DNA from: Papiliotrema nemorosa
Taxonomy: Eukaryota; Basidiomycota; Tremellomycetes; Tremellales; Rhynchogastremaceae
Direction of reading: 5' to 3'
Length of the DNA: 64,000 bases
NCBI GenBank assembly: GCA_032158125.1
Contig: JASKOT010000030.1
Coordinates: forward strand, 124,001-188,000
Shown: positions 35,886-48,008 of the stretch, one piece after another
How positions within the stretch are numbered: the stretch's first letter is position 1
Layout: each line of letters starts with the position of its first letter
Program-made: the position numbers and the translations under genes
The notes under the pieces: model-generated
The model's input: the letters and a program-made list of their open reading frames with translations, nothing else
Database searches by the model: none
Told to the model about the DNA's origin: nothing

Positions 35886-36963
35886 ATGCTCGCCCCGTGG
35901 AAGAAACGCAAGTCGGCTTCGCACACGGCTCCTTCACCCGTTGCAAGCTCCTCGAAAACACCCTCGGATTCTGGACGACCAAAGAAGGTGAGCTCATAAG
36001 GGGTCGGTCTGAAGTCAGACTAAGAGGTAGAAGGTCAAACGTCAACCGGTGGAAGATGACGGGATTTACATTGTCGAGACCATCATGGCTCGGTCATTAT
36101 ATCGTGGATGGGGACCAAATGGATTACTAGAGTACCAATACCTCATTCGATGGGAGGGATATGGTCCAGAGGACGATACATGGGAAATGCGAAGTACGCT
36201 CATGGATGGCTCTGCTTCTCTCGTCACGGAATTCGATGCTCTAGGTGAGCTCGTTATTGCAGTTTTCTGGCTGACGGTAGAACACCCTTTCACCATACTG
36301 AAATCACAGGGACTGAGTCCGAGAAAGTATCTGGTGGAATTTGGACATGGACCCCCAGACTATGAACGTTCGCCATTGGCACAGCAACTCTGGCAGACGG
36401 TAGCTCAGCTCAAGGCGAGGCAGTTCCTATTGCCAGGTACCATCGACCGAATCGTCAAGAGTTTTCACCAGGGGCAACATAGCGTCGCTATCCCTTCGCC
36501 CAAGAAGACCCCAATATCACCACGTCGACCTCTAAAGGCTCCCAAGAAAGCAGAACGTGAGTTGCTAGACCCCTCTCGCCTCAAGGACCCGCCTGACTGA
36601 TCCCAAGCGGAGCTATTTCTGGTGGAGATTCTCCAACAATCCTACCGAAGAATGAAAAGTGCGACTCAAAAATCCTTATATTGGCGTATACGCGTTCAGA
36701 GAGGGAACGAGTATCTCGAAGAGTGGGTCAAAAAGGCATGGTGTGTCAGTAAATTTGGGAAGCAAGCCACCGATCTGGCTGTGAAAAGATTCCAAGGGTT
36801 TGTAGAGCACAAGGAGCAGTCGCGTGAGTCAAAGACGTGATTGATGTGACGTTTCTGTGCTGACGGAGTAGCTCCAGTATTGAGCGAATACGAGGTGGAG
36901 CGGTTGAAGAATATCGAGAAGAACCGTGAGATGATGAAGGAGCTGGGGCTTGGGCTGCAATAA
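35886..36963 (+). CDS. Chromodomain protein
   Basis: Chromodomain protein, likely a nuclear reader of methylated histone tails. Start MLAPWKKRKSASHTAPSP (35886). A basic cluster is formed at the first splice junction, RPKKKVKRQP, and looks like a nuclear localisation signal. The chromodomain is GIYIVETIMARSLYRGWGPN, then GLLEYQYLIRWEGYGPEDD with TWE; the three cage aromatics (Tyr, Trp, Trp/Tyr region) are present. A 36-nt intron (36245-36280) joins EFDAL to EHPFTILKSQGLSPRKYLVE. The C-terminal half (ELFLVEILQQSYRRMKSATQ, then YWRIRVQRGNEYLEEWVKKA) is not a recognised domain; a diverged chromoshadow is conceivable. It ends KELGLGLQ. No SET domain is present, so it is not Clr4-like. Confidence 0.75.
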
Positions 36964-37360
36964 AGGCGTAAAGAGGTCGGCAAGCAGAGAGTGCACGAGA
37001 ATGAAGCTTGCCTGAAGTGCATGATTGTTGTATCGTTATCCGCCATTGTTGCAAGAGATGCAAAGTGTGCCACACCTGTCAATCCTCGCTAAAACGCCGA
37101 GGCGGGGAAACTCGACGAGGCGAAGGGAGAGAGAAGAGGGGGGTGGGATATTTTTTTTTGATTCCGCTATTTCCAGCTTGTACCCCAATCCCTACCGCGA
37201 CGCTCAACATTTTTCGGTTTTGCCCCCTTCTACAGTCTCTACTCCATCCTTCCTTTCTCAAAAGGCTTCATCCTACAGGTCGGTATACGACGCATGTGTC
37301 TTGTGTAGGAGCTCATCGTGTAGCCACTCTTCCTAAAAACACCAAAAAAAATCAGTCACA
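36964..37360. promoter_or_regulatory. SSB HSP70 promoter and leader
   Basis: About 400 bases. A T11 run near 37150 and a long C/T-rich tract (37185-37260) precede the start and fit a strong housekeeping promoter with a pyrimidine-rich leader. The bases just before the ATG are A-rich (caccaaaaaaaatcagtcacaATG), a good initiation context. No heat-shock element array was recognised. Confidence 0.5.
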
Positions 37361-37573
37361 ATGTCTTCTGAGGACGTCTACGAGGGTGCCATCGGTATCG
37401 GTACGTCTGAAAATCTTCAATCTCAAAGGAGTCTAGGAGTCTGACAGGTAGATCTTGGTACCACCTACTCTTGTGTCGGTGTTTGGGCCAACGACCGAGT
37501 TGAGGTGCGTGAAGAGCAAAATTTGAGAGGAGACTCCGGTGCTCATTTTTAGATCATCGCCAACGACCAAGGA

Positions 37574-37617
<44 letters not shown>

Positions 37618-37674
37618 ATTGATTGGTGATGGTGTGTCAGATCCCCATTTGGTATGAGAATCTCGCTCATTTGT

Positions 37675-37706
<32 letters not shown>

Positions 37707-38004
37707 GAAACACCGTTTTCGACGCTAAGCGATTGATCGGTCGAAGATTCGACGATGCCGATGTCAAGAAGGACATCAAGCACTGGCCTTTCGCCGTTGT
37801 TGACAAGGACGGTTCTCCTTTCGTTGAGGTTGACTACCTCGGCGAGCGAAAGACTTTCTCTCCCCAAGAGATCTCCTCAATGGTCCTTACCAAGATGAAG
37901 GAGATCTCCGAGGCTAAGCTCGGCAAGACTGTCAAGAAGGCCGTCGTCACGTATGTCAAAACCTGAAAATCGAAGTCAGACGGCTAATTCTCAGTGTCCC
38001 CGCT

Positions 38005-38042
<38 letters not shown>

Positions 38043-38229
38043 TGGTACGATCGCCGGTCTTGAGGTTCTCCGAATCATCAACGAGCCTACCGCCGCCGCC
38101 ATTGCTTACGGTTTGGACGAGAAGTCCAAGGAGGAGCGAAACGTTTTGATCTTCGATCTCGGAGGAGGAACGTTCGATGTCTCCCTCTTGACCATCCAAG
38201 GAAAGGTCTTCTCGGTCAAGGCTACTGCC

Positions 38230-38266
<37 letters not shown>

Positions 38267-39402
38267 CTCTCCTTGAGCACTTCAAGGCCGAGTTCAAGCG
38301 AAAGAGCAAGCACGACATCAGCGACGACCCCCGAGCTCTCCGACGACTCAGGTCCGCTTGTGAGCGAGCTAAGCGAACCCTCTCTTCGGTCACCCAGACC
38401 ACCGTCGAGGTCGACTCGTTGTACTCTGGTGAGGATTTCTCCGCCAACATCACCCGAGCTCGATTCGAGGAGATCAACGCCGCTGCCTTCAAGTCGACCA
38501 TTGACCCCGTCGAGAAGGTCCTCAAGGACTCCAAGATCCCCGCCGCCAAGGTCGACGACATTGTCCTTGTTGGTGGTTCCACCCGAATCCCCAAGATCCA
38601 ATCCCTCGTCTCCGAGTACTTCGGTGGTCGACAACTCAACAAGTCGATCAACCCCGACGAGGCCGTTGCCTACGGTGCCGCTGTCCAGGCTGCCGTCCTC
38701 ACCGGTCAAACCTCGGACAAGACTGCCGACCTTTTGCTCCTCGATGTCGCCCCTCTCTCCCTCGGTGTTGCCATGCAAGGTGACATCTTCGGTGTCGTCT
38801 TGCCCCGAAACACCCCCATCCCATCCAACAAATCTCGAGTCTTCACCACTGTCGAGGACAACCAAACCACCGTCATGTTCCCCGTCTACGAGGGTGAGCG
38901 AACTCAATGCAAGGACAACCGACTTCTCGGAGAGTTCGAGCTTTCGGGTATCCCACCTATGCCCCGAGGTCAGGCCGAGTTGGTCTGTACCTTCGAGGTT
39001 GATGCCAACGGTCTGTTGAAGGTTTCTGCTCAGGACCGAGCTTCCGGCCGAAAGGCTCACATCACCATTCAAAACTCGGTTGGTCGATTGTCTTCCGAGG
39101 AGATCCAGGCTATGATCAAGGATGCCGAGCAATTCAAGTCCGCCGACAAGGATTTCTCCGCCAAGCACGAGGCCAAGTCTGACCTCGAGGCTTACCTCCA
39201 CACTTGCGAGCAAACCATCTCTTCCCCCGAGCTTGCTTCCAAGATCAAGCGAGGAGCCCGAGCCAACGTCGAGTCTGAGATCGCCAAGGCTCTCGAGAAG
39301 CTCGAGCAAGAGGACGCTACCGCCGATGAGCTCAAGAAGGCTCAATTGGGTGTCAAGAGGGCTTTGCAAAAGGCCATGCACTCTGCCGGTGGTGGACGAT
39401 AA
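37361..39402 (+). CDS. SSB1: Ribosome-associated HSP70, SSB type
   Basis: Cytosolic HSP70 of the ribosome-associated Ssb class, which folds nascent chains with RAC. Starts [13 protein letters not shown] then [12 protein letters not shown] (ATPase loop 1 across an intron). Further signatures: [50 protein letters not shown] and [16 protein letters not shown]. The substrate-binding domain continues to a helical lid and ends AMHSAGGGR. The cytosolic SSA tail EEVD is absent, and the spacing and RRFDD motif match Ssb rather than Ssa. Introns lie only in the first 600 bases; the final exon (about 37995-39402) is long. Codon use is extreme (C-ending codons plus CGA for Arg), indicating very high expression. 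A 465-codon antisense frame is a by-product of this bias. Confidence 0.93.
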
Positions 39403-39900
39403 ACGTAGAAATGGGTGTAGAACCGTCGTTGCATCTCATATATTCTCCTAGCATCTTTCTCTCCCCCTTTCGTTAGTATTATTCTTTTAACGCTACGACA
39501 CCACCGCTTGTACAAGCCGTAAATCGAGAAATGATATCGTTTTTGGCTCATTGGAAGGAATGGTTTCGAGTGGCAAACTTTGGTTGTAATTGTCTGGCAT
39601 CCGATCGCTTGCGACTTGCGGCCTGTATCCTGGCATCAGGATATACGAGTACGAGTGTGGTAAGGGATCAGCGGTGTCTACGCAATGGGGTAGTCACCAG
39701 ATGTGACCTTGTCCAGAGACCGCAGTATCCCGGCATGGTCGCTTGACGACCGTCGTGAGCGATCTCCCGGAGAAGGTGGGGTCGCTCGACAGCACGTCGT
39801 GTCCATTGATCATGTATCGACGAGCTGGTACGTCCATCAAGAAATACAAATACTAATACACGAGATGATTCCCACTCTACCACAAAAGCAATCCATCGTC
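39403..39900. other. Intergenic between SSB1 and NADPH oxidase
   Basis: About 0.5 kb with no gene recognised; contains the SSB1 terminator and the NOX promoter. Confidence 0.5.
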
Positions 39901-42279
39901 ATGTCTGAAACTATAGCACAAAGAATCAAGGTTGAACTGGTTAGTCACCCATGCTGATTTGCCACTGTTCGCACTGTATCGTAGCGACCAGCGTTGACCT
40001 GTAGACTGGACGTCGACTAGTCTTCAACATGATCTGGTATGGCCTCCATGGTTTTCTCTGTACGCTCACTGATATCTCCTGCGTACGCTCCCGCTAATGT
40101 AAGTCGCGTACGGGTGGTGGTCTCAATACACGAATGCCCGTTTGGCGGCTCTCAACGGTCTCAAGTATTCAGTATGGACGTCTCGAGGCGCTGGACTGGT
40201 CCTCGCTTTTGATGGTGGACTGCTCCTTGTGCCAGGTCAATCTGCTTGCTCTTGGTCTGGAAGGGGGGAGCTGAGGATAGTTTTGAGAAACTTGATCCGG
40301 TTCATCCGACCCAATATCCGTTGGCTTCTTCCAGCCGACGAGAACATTTGGGTGCGCAAACGAGAGAGCAGACTGAGATTGATCAATAGTTTCATCGACA
40401 GGTGGCATATCAGCTCATCTTTTGGTCCATGGTACACACTACCGCCCATTATGTCAATTTCATCAATGTAAGCCAAAGTCCACCGTTCAGTGTATGAGCT
40501 CACATTGTGTCAAGGTCGAAAAGACTCAAGTAAGAAAGCAAACAGCGGCACAGATCCACTATACTCAACCGGGAGGAATCACGGGACACGTGTAAGACCC
40601 CTCCAGCAGTTGTGATGGTGCTTGGTTGAATCGACAGCATGTTGTTGATCATGTTTCTAATGTACACCACAGCTCACGCCAAGATTCGTAAACAATGCTT
40701 CGAGGCATTCTGGTACACTCATCATTTGGTCAGCTCACCAACTCGCAAGATGTCGAAAGCTGACGCCTAGGCGTTCTTCTTCATAATTGGCTTGTATACT
40801 CACGCCACGGGATGTTTCGTCAGAGATAGTGTCGATCCAGACTACATCTCCTCTTTCCCCTTTTACTCCACCGAGCACTGTCTGGGGTACGAGTCTTGGC
40901 GATTCACCATTTGGGCCGGGATCTTTGTGAGTAGGATCGCATTTGAGTGGTGCAATTGACGGGACAGTATTTTGGCGAGAGGGTATATCGGGAGATCCGA
41001 GCCAGACGAGAGACCAAAATTACCAATGTCAAACTACACCCCTCGGGAGCTCTCGAAATCCGTTTTACCAAGCCGTCAATGAAATATAAAGCGGGTCAAT
41101 GGTTGTTTCTCAACTGTCCAGACGTATCAAACTTCCAGTGGCACCCGGTGGGTCGAGATATACCGCAAGCAAGTCGAAATTCTCATTTTTAGTTTACCAT
41201 CTCATCTGCGCCCGAAGATCCTTTCATCTCGGTTCATATACGACAAGTCGGCGATTTCACCAGAGCCTTGGCCTCTCGATTGGGGGCTGTCGCTCCTGCT
41301 CGTGCTCTGAGTGAAAAGCTCGAGATGATGGAGGTCGAGCTGGGGGATGAAAAGGGCGACTTCGGTCGAAGAGGTGAATGGATCGAAGTCAGTCTCAGTA
41401 TGGGTTTGGACATGCCTCGATTGCGAATCGACGGGTGAGCTTCCAACAACTCGTGGATAGAGGCTCATAGGCAGACCGTTTGGCGCTCCCGCCGAAGATG
41501 TATTCAAGAGCGAGGTGGCGGTACTGATCGGAGCTGGAATCGGCGTCACGGTCAGTCGCCTCTTTGGACGCTTCCGCTGACCTGTCAGCCTTTCGCTAGC
41601 ATCCTAAAACACATCTGGTATGCTCAAAGAGCAGGCAAGCTCGGGTCTTTGCGTCGAGTCGAGTTCATCTGGTCGTGCAGGGACACGGGTGAGTGATTTG
41701 TTCGCTGAGTCGCTCTCCCGCTGAATTCAGGCTCATTTGGATGGTTCCAGAGCCTGTTGGAGGAAATCGAGGAGGCTCAGACTGACCGTAAGGGGGTATG
41801 ACTGGAGGACGACACTGACGTCCAGCAAACTTTTTGCGCATCTCTGTGGGCCAATATGAGTACGTTTCGTGGTAGCTGACGTCAGATATACCTCACCCAG
41901 AAGATGGACCAAGATGCGGTTCAAAACATCGCCATCAATGACGTTGGGCAAGATTACGAGTGAGTCAATATGTTTCCGCACCTACTGACGATAGTCCGTT
42001 GACGTTGTTGCGAACTCGAACCATGTTTGGTCGACCTGATTATTCTCAAATCTTTTCGAGCTTGTCAAACGGGATAAACAGCGGTTCCTATCTGCCCGGC
42101 CGAGAGGCGACCTTGAAGACTAGACTAGGCGTTTACTTTTGCGGCGTGAGCCTAATACGCCGACCCTGTTGTTTATGCTGACTCGTGAGCCGAGCAATCT
42201 GGCCCGAGTGATCCGTACAGAAGCGCTGAAATGCAAATCGGACACGATCGACGTGAGATTTACAAAGGAACACTTTTGA
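39901..42279 (+). CDS. NOX: NADPH oxidase (gp91phox/Nox family)
   Basis: Membrane NADPH oxidase producing superoxide. Start MSETIAQRIKVEL then TGRRLVFNMIWYGLHGFLFA (TM helix). The haem-ligand helices carry FHRQVAYQLIFWSMVHTTAH with YVNFIN, and HAKIRKQCFEAFWYTHHL. Next is AFFFIIGLYTHATGCF and the family marker STEHCLGYESWRFTIWAG. The FAD-binding motif is FQWHP+FTISSAPEDPF across an intron. NADPH-binding motifs are RIDGPFGAPAEDV, VLIGAGIGVTPFASILKHIW, FIWSCRDTGSFGWF and the end GVYFCGPSNLARVI. The Nox block DPLTLLRTRTMFGRPDY argues against ferric reductase. The ending VRFTKEHF matches Nox C-termini. No EF-hand or N-terminal extension is visible, so it is NoxA/B-like rather than NoxC. More than ten introns, including GAG acceptors. 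Confidence 0.9.
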
Positions 42280-42379
42280 ACGTACTGCTGGTCAGTGTAG
42301 GGTGTACAGTAGCCGAGCGATCCAAACGATGCATATTACATGCTTTTGATATCCTCGTCTATCAGCGTGTTTCTACCTT

Positions 42380-43589
42380 TTACACCAAACGCTTTCCCTC
42401 GTCTGCCTTGGGGGAGGATTGTTGCTTCTTTGGCGGCTCGACTACTGCAACGGGAGGAGTGGTTGTGATTGGCGCGATATCAATGGGCGAGGATTGAGCC
42501 TCGGCAGCTTGAGCAGGGACCACAAGGGGTTTCTCCACAACGGCCTTTGCGTTGGGCAAAGTCGTCGATGACTTAGGGTCGACGGGCGCAACGATTTCGG
42601 CGACCGGTTTGGTCTCGACCGCATATCCCACCGTCTCCATTTTGACTCCCTCGGAGGGTAATCTGAATCCGCCTTCCAACTTTTGTCTCTGCTCGTGGAT
42701 CTTATCTTGACCCTTTTTGATCACGTCGCCGACTCGCAATCCCGTCGAGTTTTCAATACCTTTTACAGCTTGGTTTCCCCATCCTTCCGCTTTATCACTG
42801 GCGGATCCCACTCGTTCTTTCAATAGGTCCCAGTGATTGGCGGCCGTCCCGACAATCTGGTCGTGTCGCTGAGCAAACTCGGGGAAGTTTTTATCCTCCA
42901 CATCGGAGAGGTATGAGCGGAGATTGTGGGATGTTTTAGGGAGGAAATAGGGTAAAGCCGCCAGGGTGAACAAAGGTGGAGTGAGCCATCGGATAGGCAA
43001 TGATCGAGTTCGAGTGAGGACAGATCCTGAAAGACCAGCGATCAAGACGTAGATGATACCGGGTGTGAGACTCTCATCGGCTGGAAGGACAGACTTGATT
43101 TCTCCTGAATCGTTAGCTCGTTGACAATCACACAAAAGAGGTCGACTTGCGCTCAGCTCGACGTTCGAATGAGATCCATTTGTTGACTCCCTGACGGACA
43201 TATCCACTCGCTCCAGACAAAGCGTCGGTAGTAGCGATACGAGCTTGAGCGATATAAGGTGTGATGGGGTTTTCAACCTCGACAAGGGTTACGAGCGGTT
43301 CGGAGGAAGTGGGATAGATTGGCAACTAGATACTCAGCCATGGAGCGGCAGAAACGGAGATGTGCCGACACACCTTTTCACCAGTCGTGGATCGTCCCGG
43401 TCTTGAAGCATAGGACGAGGCAGCGGTTGACCTAGGGATCGCTTCCTCGGCTCGGACGGGTTCAGCGACATAGGCCGTGTATCCAGCTGCTCCTGCAACC
43501 GCGACCAGGGTCGGTTTGGCAACGCGCTAGTAATGAATCAGCTGATGTCCTTCACACTGATTTTTCAGACCTACTCCGACAAACGACAT
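42380..43589 (-). CDS. MICOS subunit Mic26/Mic27 (apolipoprotein O family)
   Basis: MICOS complex subunit of the Mic26/Mic27 family, a mitochondrial inner-membrane protein that shapes cristae junctions. Start M-S-F-V-G joined over an intron to RVAKPTLVAVAGAAGYTAYV, a hydrophobic signal/TM segment. Then LPIYPTSSEPLVTLVEVENP and TPYIAQARIATTDALSGASG-YVRQGVNKWISFERR, the family core. Two more hydrophobic helices follow: PGIIYVLIAGLSGSVLTRTR and PPLFTLAALPYFLPKTSHN, with LRSYLSDVE. The C-terminal half is a Pro/Val/Lys-rich tail longer than in yeast, ending SSPKADEGKRLV. The start is fixed by the conserved short first exon (43587-43589). It is convergent with NOX, with 100 bases between stops. Confidence 0.85.
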
Positions 43590-44106
43590 GTCGTTCTCTA
43601 CAGGCTTGAGGGTACAGTCTTCAACGCCAGTCTGTACTCCATCTATCTAGGACCTTCTCATGACGGAGAGAGCCGGAGAGACGAGATGACATTTGCTTCC
43701 GTCGTCGTGTGGCACCTCTTCACGCAATGCAGTTCAATAAACCACAGGTCCGCTGTCAAGTCGCATGTTTGCATGCCATGCATTCCTGCTCGCGTGTATG
43801 TGGAGCTACAAATAAAAAGTTAAAGCTTCCTTGCTCGTCCCCCCCGTCCCGTCATGCCCGGAAGCCTTATAGCCCGTGTATGTGATCCTGGCCGAAGTCT
43901 GCCAGGTTGACCCAGATGGATTAGTATCGGAAATGCGTATATGAGAGAGTAATCCGAGTGGTCGTGAATGCGTCGTTACAATTCGTCGAGAGTTCGTGTA
44001 TTTGCCCAACGTTTTCCTTGTTTGTGGTACTTTTTGGCTTTTATTCGCCAAAAGCGGTGTGGCCTTTCGCCAAAGCGTGTATGCTGGCGGCGTTTGGCTG
44101 GCCCGA
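43590..44106. other. Intergenic, no gene recognised
   Basis: Contains the MIC26/27 promoter and the 3' flank of the next minus-strand gene. No conserved frame on either strand. Confidence 0.5.
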
Positions 44107-46816
44107 TCACTTTGCTTCTTCTTCAATGACTTGTTCTTCCACCCTCCCTCGCAGACTAGTCCGTAATGCTCCCGCAGCCTCCCTTCGCTTCCCACCTGCC
44201 GACGTGATGGTCTTTGCAGGAGCGCTCTGCCGTCTCCTCTTTTTCTTCCTACCCGCATCCTCCTGCGCGGGGTCCTCTGCTTTGGCCTTGGATGCCAAAG
44301 GTATTGGAGCACCGGGCTTGGTCATGTAGGCTATACCGAGCCTTTGTAAGGGGTCGTTCGGATCAAATTTGGCCGGTAAAAAGACAATCGGTAATCCCGC
44401 CGAGTTTGGTAGGTGGAATGCCTGGGATCAACACCAGCCGATGGAGCATCAACTCACCACTCCCTCCGAGTGCAGACTTTGCACCATGGCGACATACTCT
44501 TGAATTCTCGCATCATTACACAGCACCATGCCCATGGTCACGGGCGTGAATCCTTCTCGAGCCAGGTACGCAACGGGTATCATCTTGCTCGTGAAAGAAG
44601 ATGTTCCCGTGTCGGCGCTGGGGTTGACGGGATGTGAAAGGGTAGATGACCACAGGTGAGATTGCCTGGGCGTCAGCGTGATCTTACCGCCTACTCACCA
44701 TAAATGACCCGACACCTCTTCACCAACGATCAAGACGTTGAATGTCCCTCCACCTTTTCCCCGAAGCAACAAGTCTCCCTTCCAGACACCGACCTTTCCC
44801 TTTTGCAAATCTTTGAATGATGGGTTGAAGAACATGCACATGGGCGGAGGCGGTATAAACGCTTCAGTAGGCATGGGAAGACTCGTCGGATGAGCGGCGC
44901 GATTACCAACAGATGCAGTAGACGCGACCGGAGTGAGCTCTTTCGAGACGTGCGAGATGGTCCCGCTCGAGCCGGTGACATATGGCGAAGCCATGGATTC
45001 GGGAGAAAAGTGCGACATGGCCAATTTCGACTCCACAACGGATATCCTCCTTGGCGTGCCCGACGATAGATCATTGTCCGTCTCTGGCGTGGGCAACTGG
45101 AACGTTGATGTAGAGCTGGATTGCGGCAAGCTAGCAGGCAACGCAGTGATCGCTGTGACTGGAGTCGCCCGGACACTCGCAGCTTCGTTCAGATCTCGAT
45201 CTTCGGCCTCTTGTTCCTTTTCCATCGAGGCGAGTATCTCATCGATGCCTCCTATCGATCCAATAGACGGTCGATGAGCATCATGATCGACGTGAAACTC
45301 GAATTGACCGAGATTAGACGGCTGGATCGCGTTGCGAGAGCCCGATGGTGTCTGCGTACCAAAGAGGGAATTGAAATCCCCTCCAAAACCGGGAGTCAGG
45401 TTGGTCCATTGAGACAGATCCATCTCAAATTCTCTAGTCGGTGTCGATGCGCCATACTTTGGCATGGAAACGGGTGGAAAGTCGATGGCCGGTGCGGCGG
45501 TCGTCGGGGTGGCCGTCGCTGAGTATGCAGTGAGGAGACCGGAGAAGATGGACGGTTCCCAGTGTTTGAGAGTGAGATTGTACAATTCTTGAAGAGCCAT
45601 TGCTGATTGTGCAGAGGGAGTAGGGATTCGAGCGTCGGATTTGAGGGTTGAAGAAAGGCAGAGAGATAGGATGATGCTTGGCCAAAGGCATTGTGAGGTG
45701 ACCTGAAGTTAGCGAAAGAAGGCACGGATACTCACTATTTCCCCCCCACCACGCTTCCAGACCTCCTGCAATACCTTGCAAACACCTATCTCACCTACAC
45801 CATCTACATCAACAACACTGGCAAGTATGGTCTTCCAAGCTAGGTCTGAACCGAATTGCGCTATGCGACTGGGGTTCATACCCAGCAAATCGTCTTCCTT
45901 TTGCTCTCTAGGCTCAGACTTGGCTCTCGCGGCAACGGGAGAAGAGGCCTGTTTGGAAGATGGGATGAGCTTTGGTGGATGTCCGCTGGGCGTATTGTCG
46001 AATTCTAAAAGCCCGCTCCAATCTGTGACCGTGTCTGCAGCAATATGATCACCAAAGGTGGAAGGAAAGGTCACGTCGAACGGGTCGGTGCCCAAATCAG
46101 CTGATCTTCCACTGGGTGTACCCCCGAGGACCCAGGTGAAGCCAGCTGAAGAGCCAGGTGTAGTTGCAGGAGGGTAGGATGACCGGCGCCGTGACAGCTG
46201 ACCGCGTAATGAAGCTACCTGAGGAGGTGCAAGAGGTAGAAGGGGTAGGGGTGATGGGAAGGCAGAGGTGGTGAAGGTGCTTGCTTTCGGAATCAGAGTC
46301 GAGGGAACCAATTTCCCGGACGGAGCGAAGGGTTGCGTTGGGAATGTAGGAGGCTGTCGGCGAGGATTCGGATGGATGGGGATAGTCGAAGCAGAAGAGG
46401 GTGAGGAATCCAGGCGTGAGGACTGAAAGGAGCGAAGTGTACGAGGAAAGTTGGGAAAAGGGAGAGTCCAAGATGGCCAAGTGTCAGCGATGATTGAGAC
46501 GGGTCAGGAAGTCGACGGCAAGAGGGTGTCGGGTGTGAGATGATTGGGGTTAGATGGATGAGACGAGGGTTGAGAGGTAGTGTTGTGTGCAACGTGCCAA
46601 AGGCATTCCGGTAAAAGGGTCAAGTGTCCTGAAACCCCCCGTAAAGGTACTCTGTCAACGCTCTCGATCCCAATGACCACTTTCAACATCGCTGCTAGAC
46701 GTGTTTCGACGCACACACCGTGGTTCGGGCCATACAGACAGAGATCGATCACTCACCTCGTTTGACCCTTTCACATCCCTGATTCCATCTCCTGTATTGG
46801 TATGGACCTTAGCCAT
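44107..46816 (-). CDS. Possible Mediator Med25-like protein (N-terminus uncertain)
   Basis: Tentative. The best-supported exons are 45709-46311, 44695-45686 and 44107-44455. The C-terminal part reads VGVWKGDLLLRGKGGGTFNV, LIVGEEVSGHLW, SKMIPVAYLAREGFTPVTMG, ARIQEYVAMVQSLHSEGV and AFHLPNSAGLPIVFLPAKFD, ending in a basic nuclear-type tail (RKKKRRRQSAPAK ... VIEEEAK). The Trp-x-Gly-x-Leu opening, Leu-Ile-Pro strand and closing hydrophobic strands resemble the PTOV/ACID (or SPOC) beta-barrel of Med25. The N-terminal half has ETRLAAMLKVVIGIESVDRV and GHLTLLPECLWHVAHN, which could be the VWA domain of Med25, but exon joins there are not resolved. The middle is Ser/Pro-rich. The start at 46814-46816 (MAKVHTNTGD) is a guess; coding exons may extend to about 47200. 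Confidence 0.4.
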
Positions 46817-48008
46817 GACTCTGAAGCTCGGCTGTGAGATCCTCGAGACGTTCTATGCTAGCGAGATATAGGTCGAACGGTGGCCTATCTCGCCAACGTC
46901 TGGATTGACCCGACGATGGACAGTGACCTCTGGAAAGCACAACCGTTCGGTCGGGTTGCTGTGCGACCAAGGGTATGGTTCGCAGCTGCAAAGTCGGTGT
47001 ATAAACGTGGAAGACGAGTATGTGGCGGATGAAATGTCCAATGAATCGTCCCAAGCGGGATTTCGTGCTGTGATGCTGGTCGAGGAACAAGGGAATATGT
47101 AGACTGGTCAAGACTGGCTGCAGCACATCTGCCTTGTTCTCTCACCTCGTGATGTTGTTGTTGGGCCCTCGCTCTCTGCCTAGTGAACTGGGTGAGCACT
47201 CCTCGGCGCCGCCACCCGGATGGGTCAAAGAGTTGTCACCCGTTCTTCCTTTTCCTGCGATAAACCCCGGTCAGCGTGGAATCGAGGGGGGGGGAGGTGC
47301 AAGTGTCAGCTGGCAACAGGAGGGTTATCTCTTTTTGGGACTCATTACGAAATCTCCCGCAGTCTTGTGTCAATTCCTCTGCTCCCACGCCCACCGAGGT
47401 GTGTTTGCTGGAAAGTAAGACTAAACAAGGAAAGAGCAGAGTACGTCATTCCTCCCCTGTTCCATGTCTGGCCCATCAGACAGGATCCTCTCTTCTAGCG
47501 CCGAGTGAGGATACATTTCTTCCACGTGGGATCATCAAAAAGCGAGTTCCAGAACAGCCCGTCAGCCCGTCAGCAAGACGGTTCTTTTGCGAACATCCGA
47601 GCGTCTCGAGTTTGAGGCGATTTCATGCAAGATAGTACCTTAGCGACACCTTTCAAGACCTTGCAACCAACATCTTCCTGCCTCTGTCTCGGTACTGAAG
47701 AATGTCAAGGCGCCCCAGGGCGATGCCGTATACAGCGGGTATGACTCAATTGCCGGAAATTGCTTTACTTCGGAGGCTCTTTGGTACGATCTGAACAAGC
47801 TGGTCAATCACTTTTCCACGTCGTACGTCGGGATGAGTCACTACTCATATAGCTGCCATGACGCAGATCAGACTACCGAGGCAGAATCTTGGGATATCAT
47901 CACATGGTGCGGCTAATAAAGTGAACAGCCTAGGCGTTTGACCTATATTCGGCTGATCTCACAAATGCAAATAGCGGCAATTTGGCCGATACAGGAATGG
48001 AACACACG
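46817..48008. other. 1.2 kb without a settled gene
   Basis: 46817-47200 may contain the first exons of the Med25-like gene (all three minus-strand frames are open in parts, with no clear join). 47200-48008 shows no coding signal: a G9 run near 47287, many stops, no motif. No repeats were recognised by eye. Confidence 0.4.

Noticed and set aside
37984..39381. 465-codon minus-strand open frame opposite the SSB HSP70 gene
   Set aside because: Repetitive Leu/Gly/Ser/Asp composition caused by the strong codon bias of the sense gene; no motif, start context or splice support.
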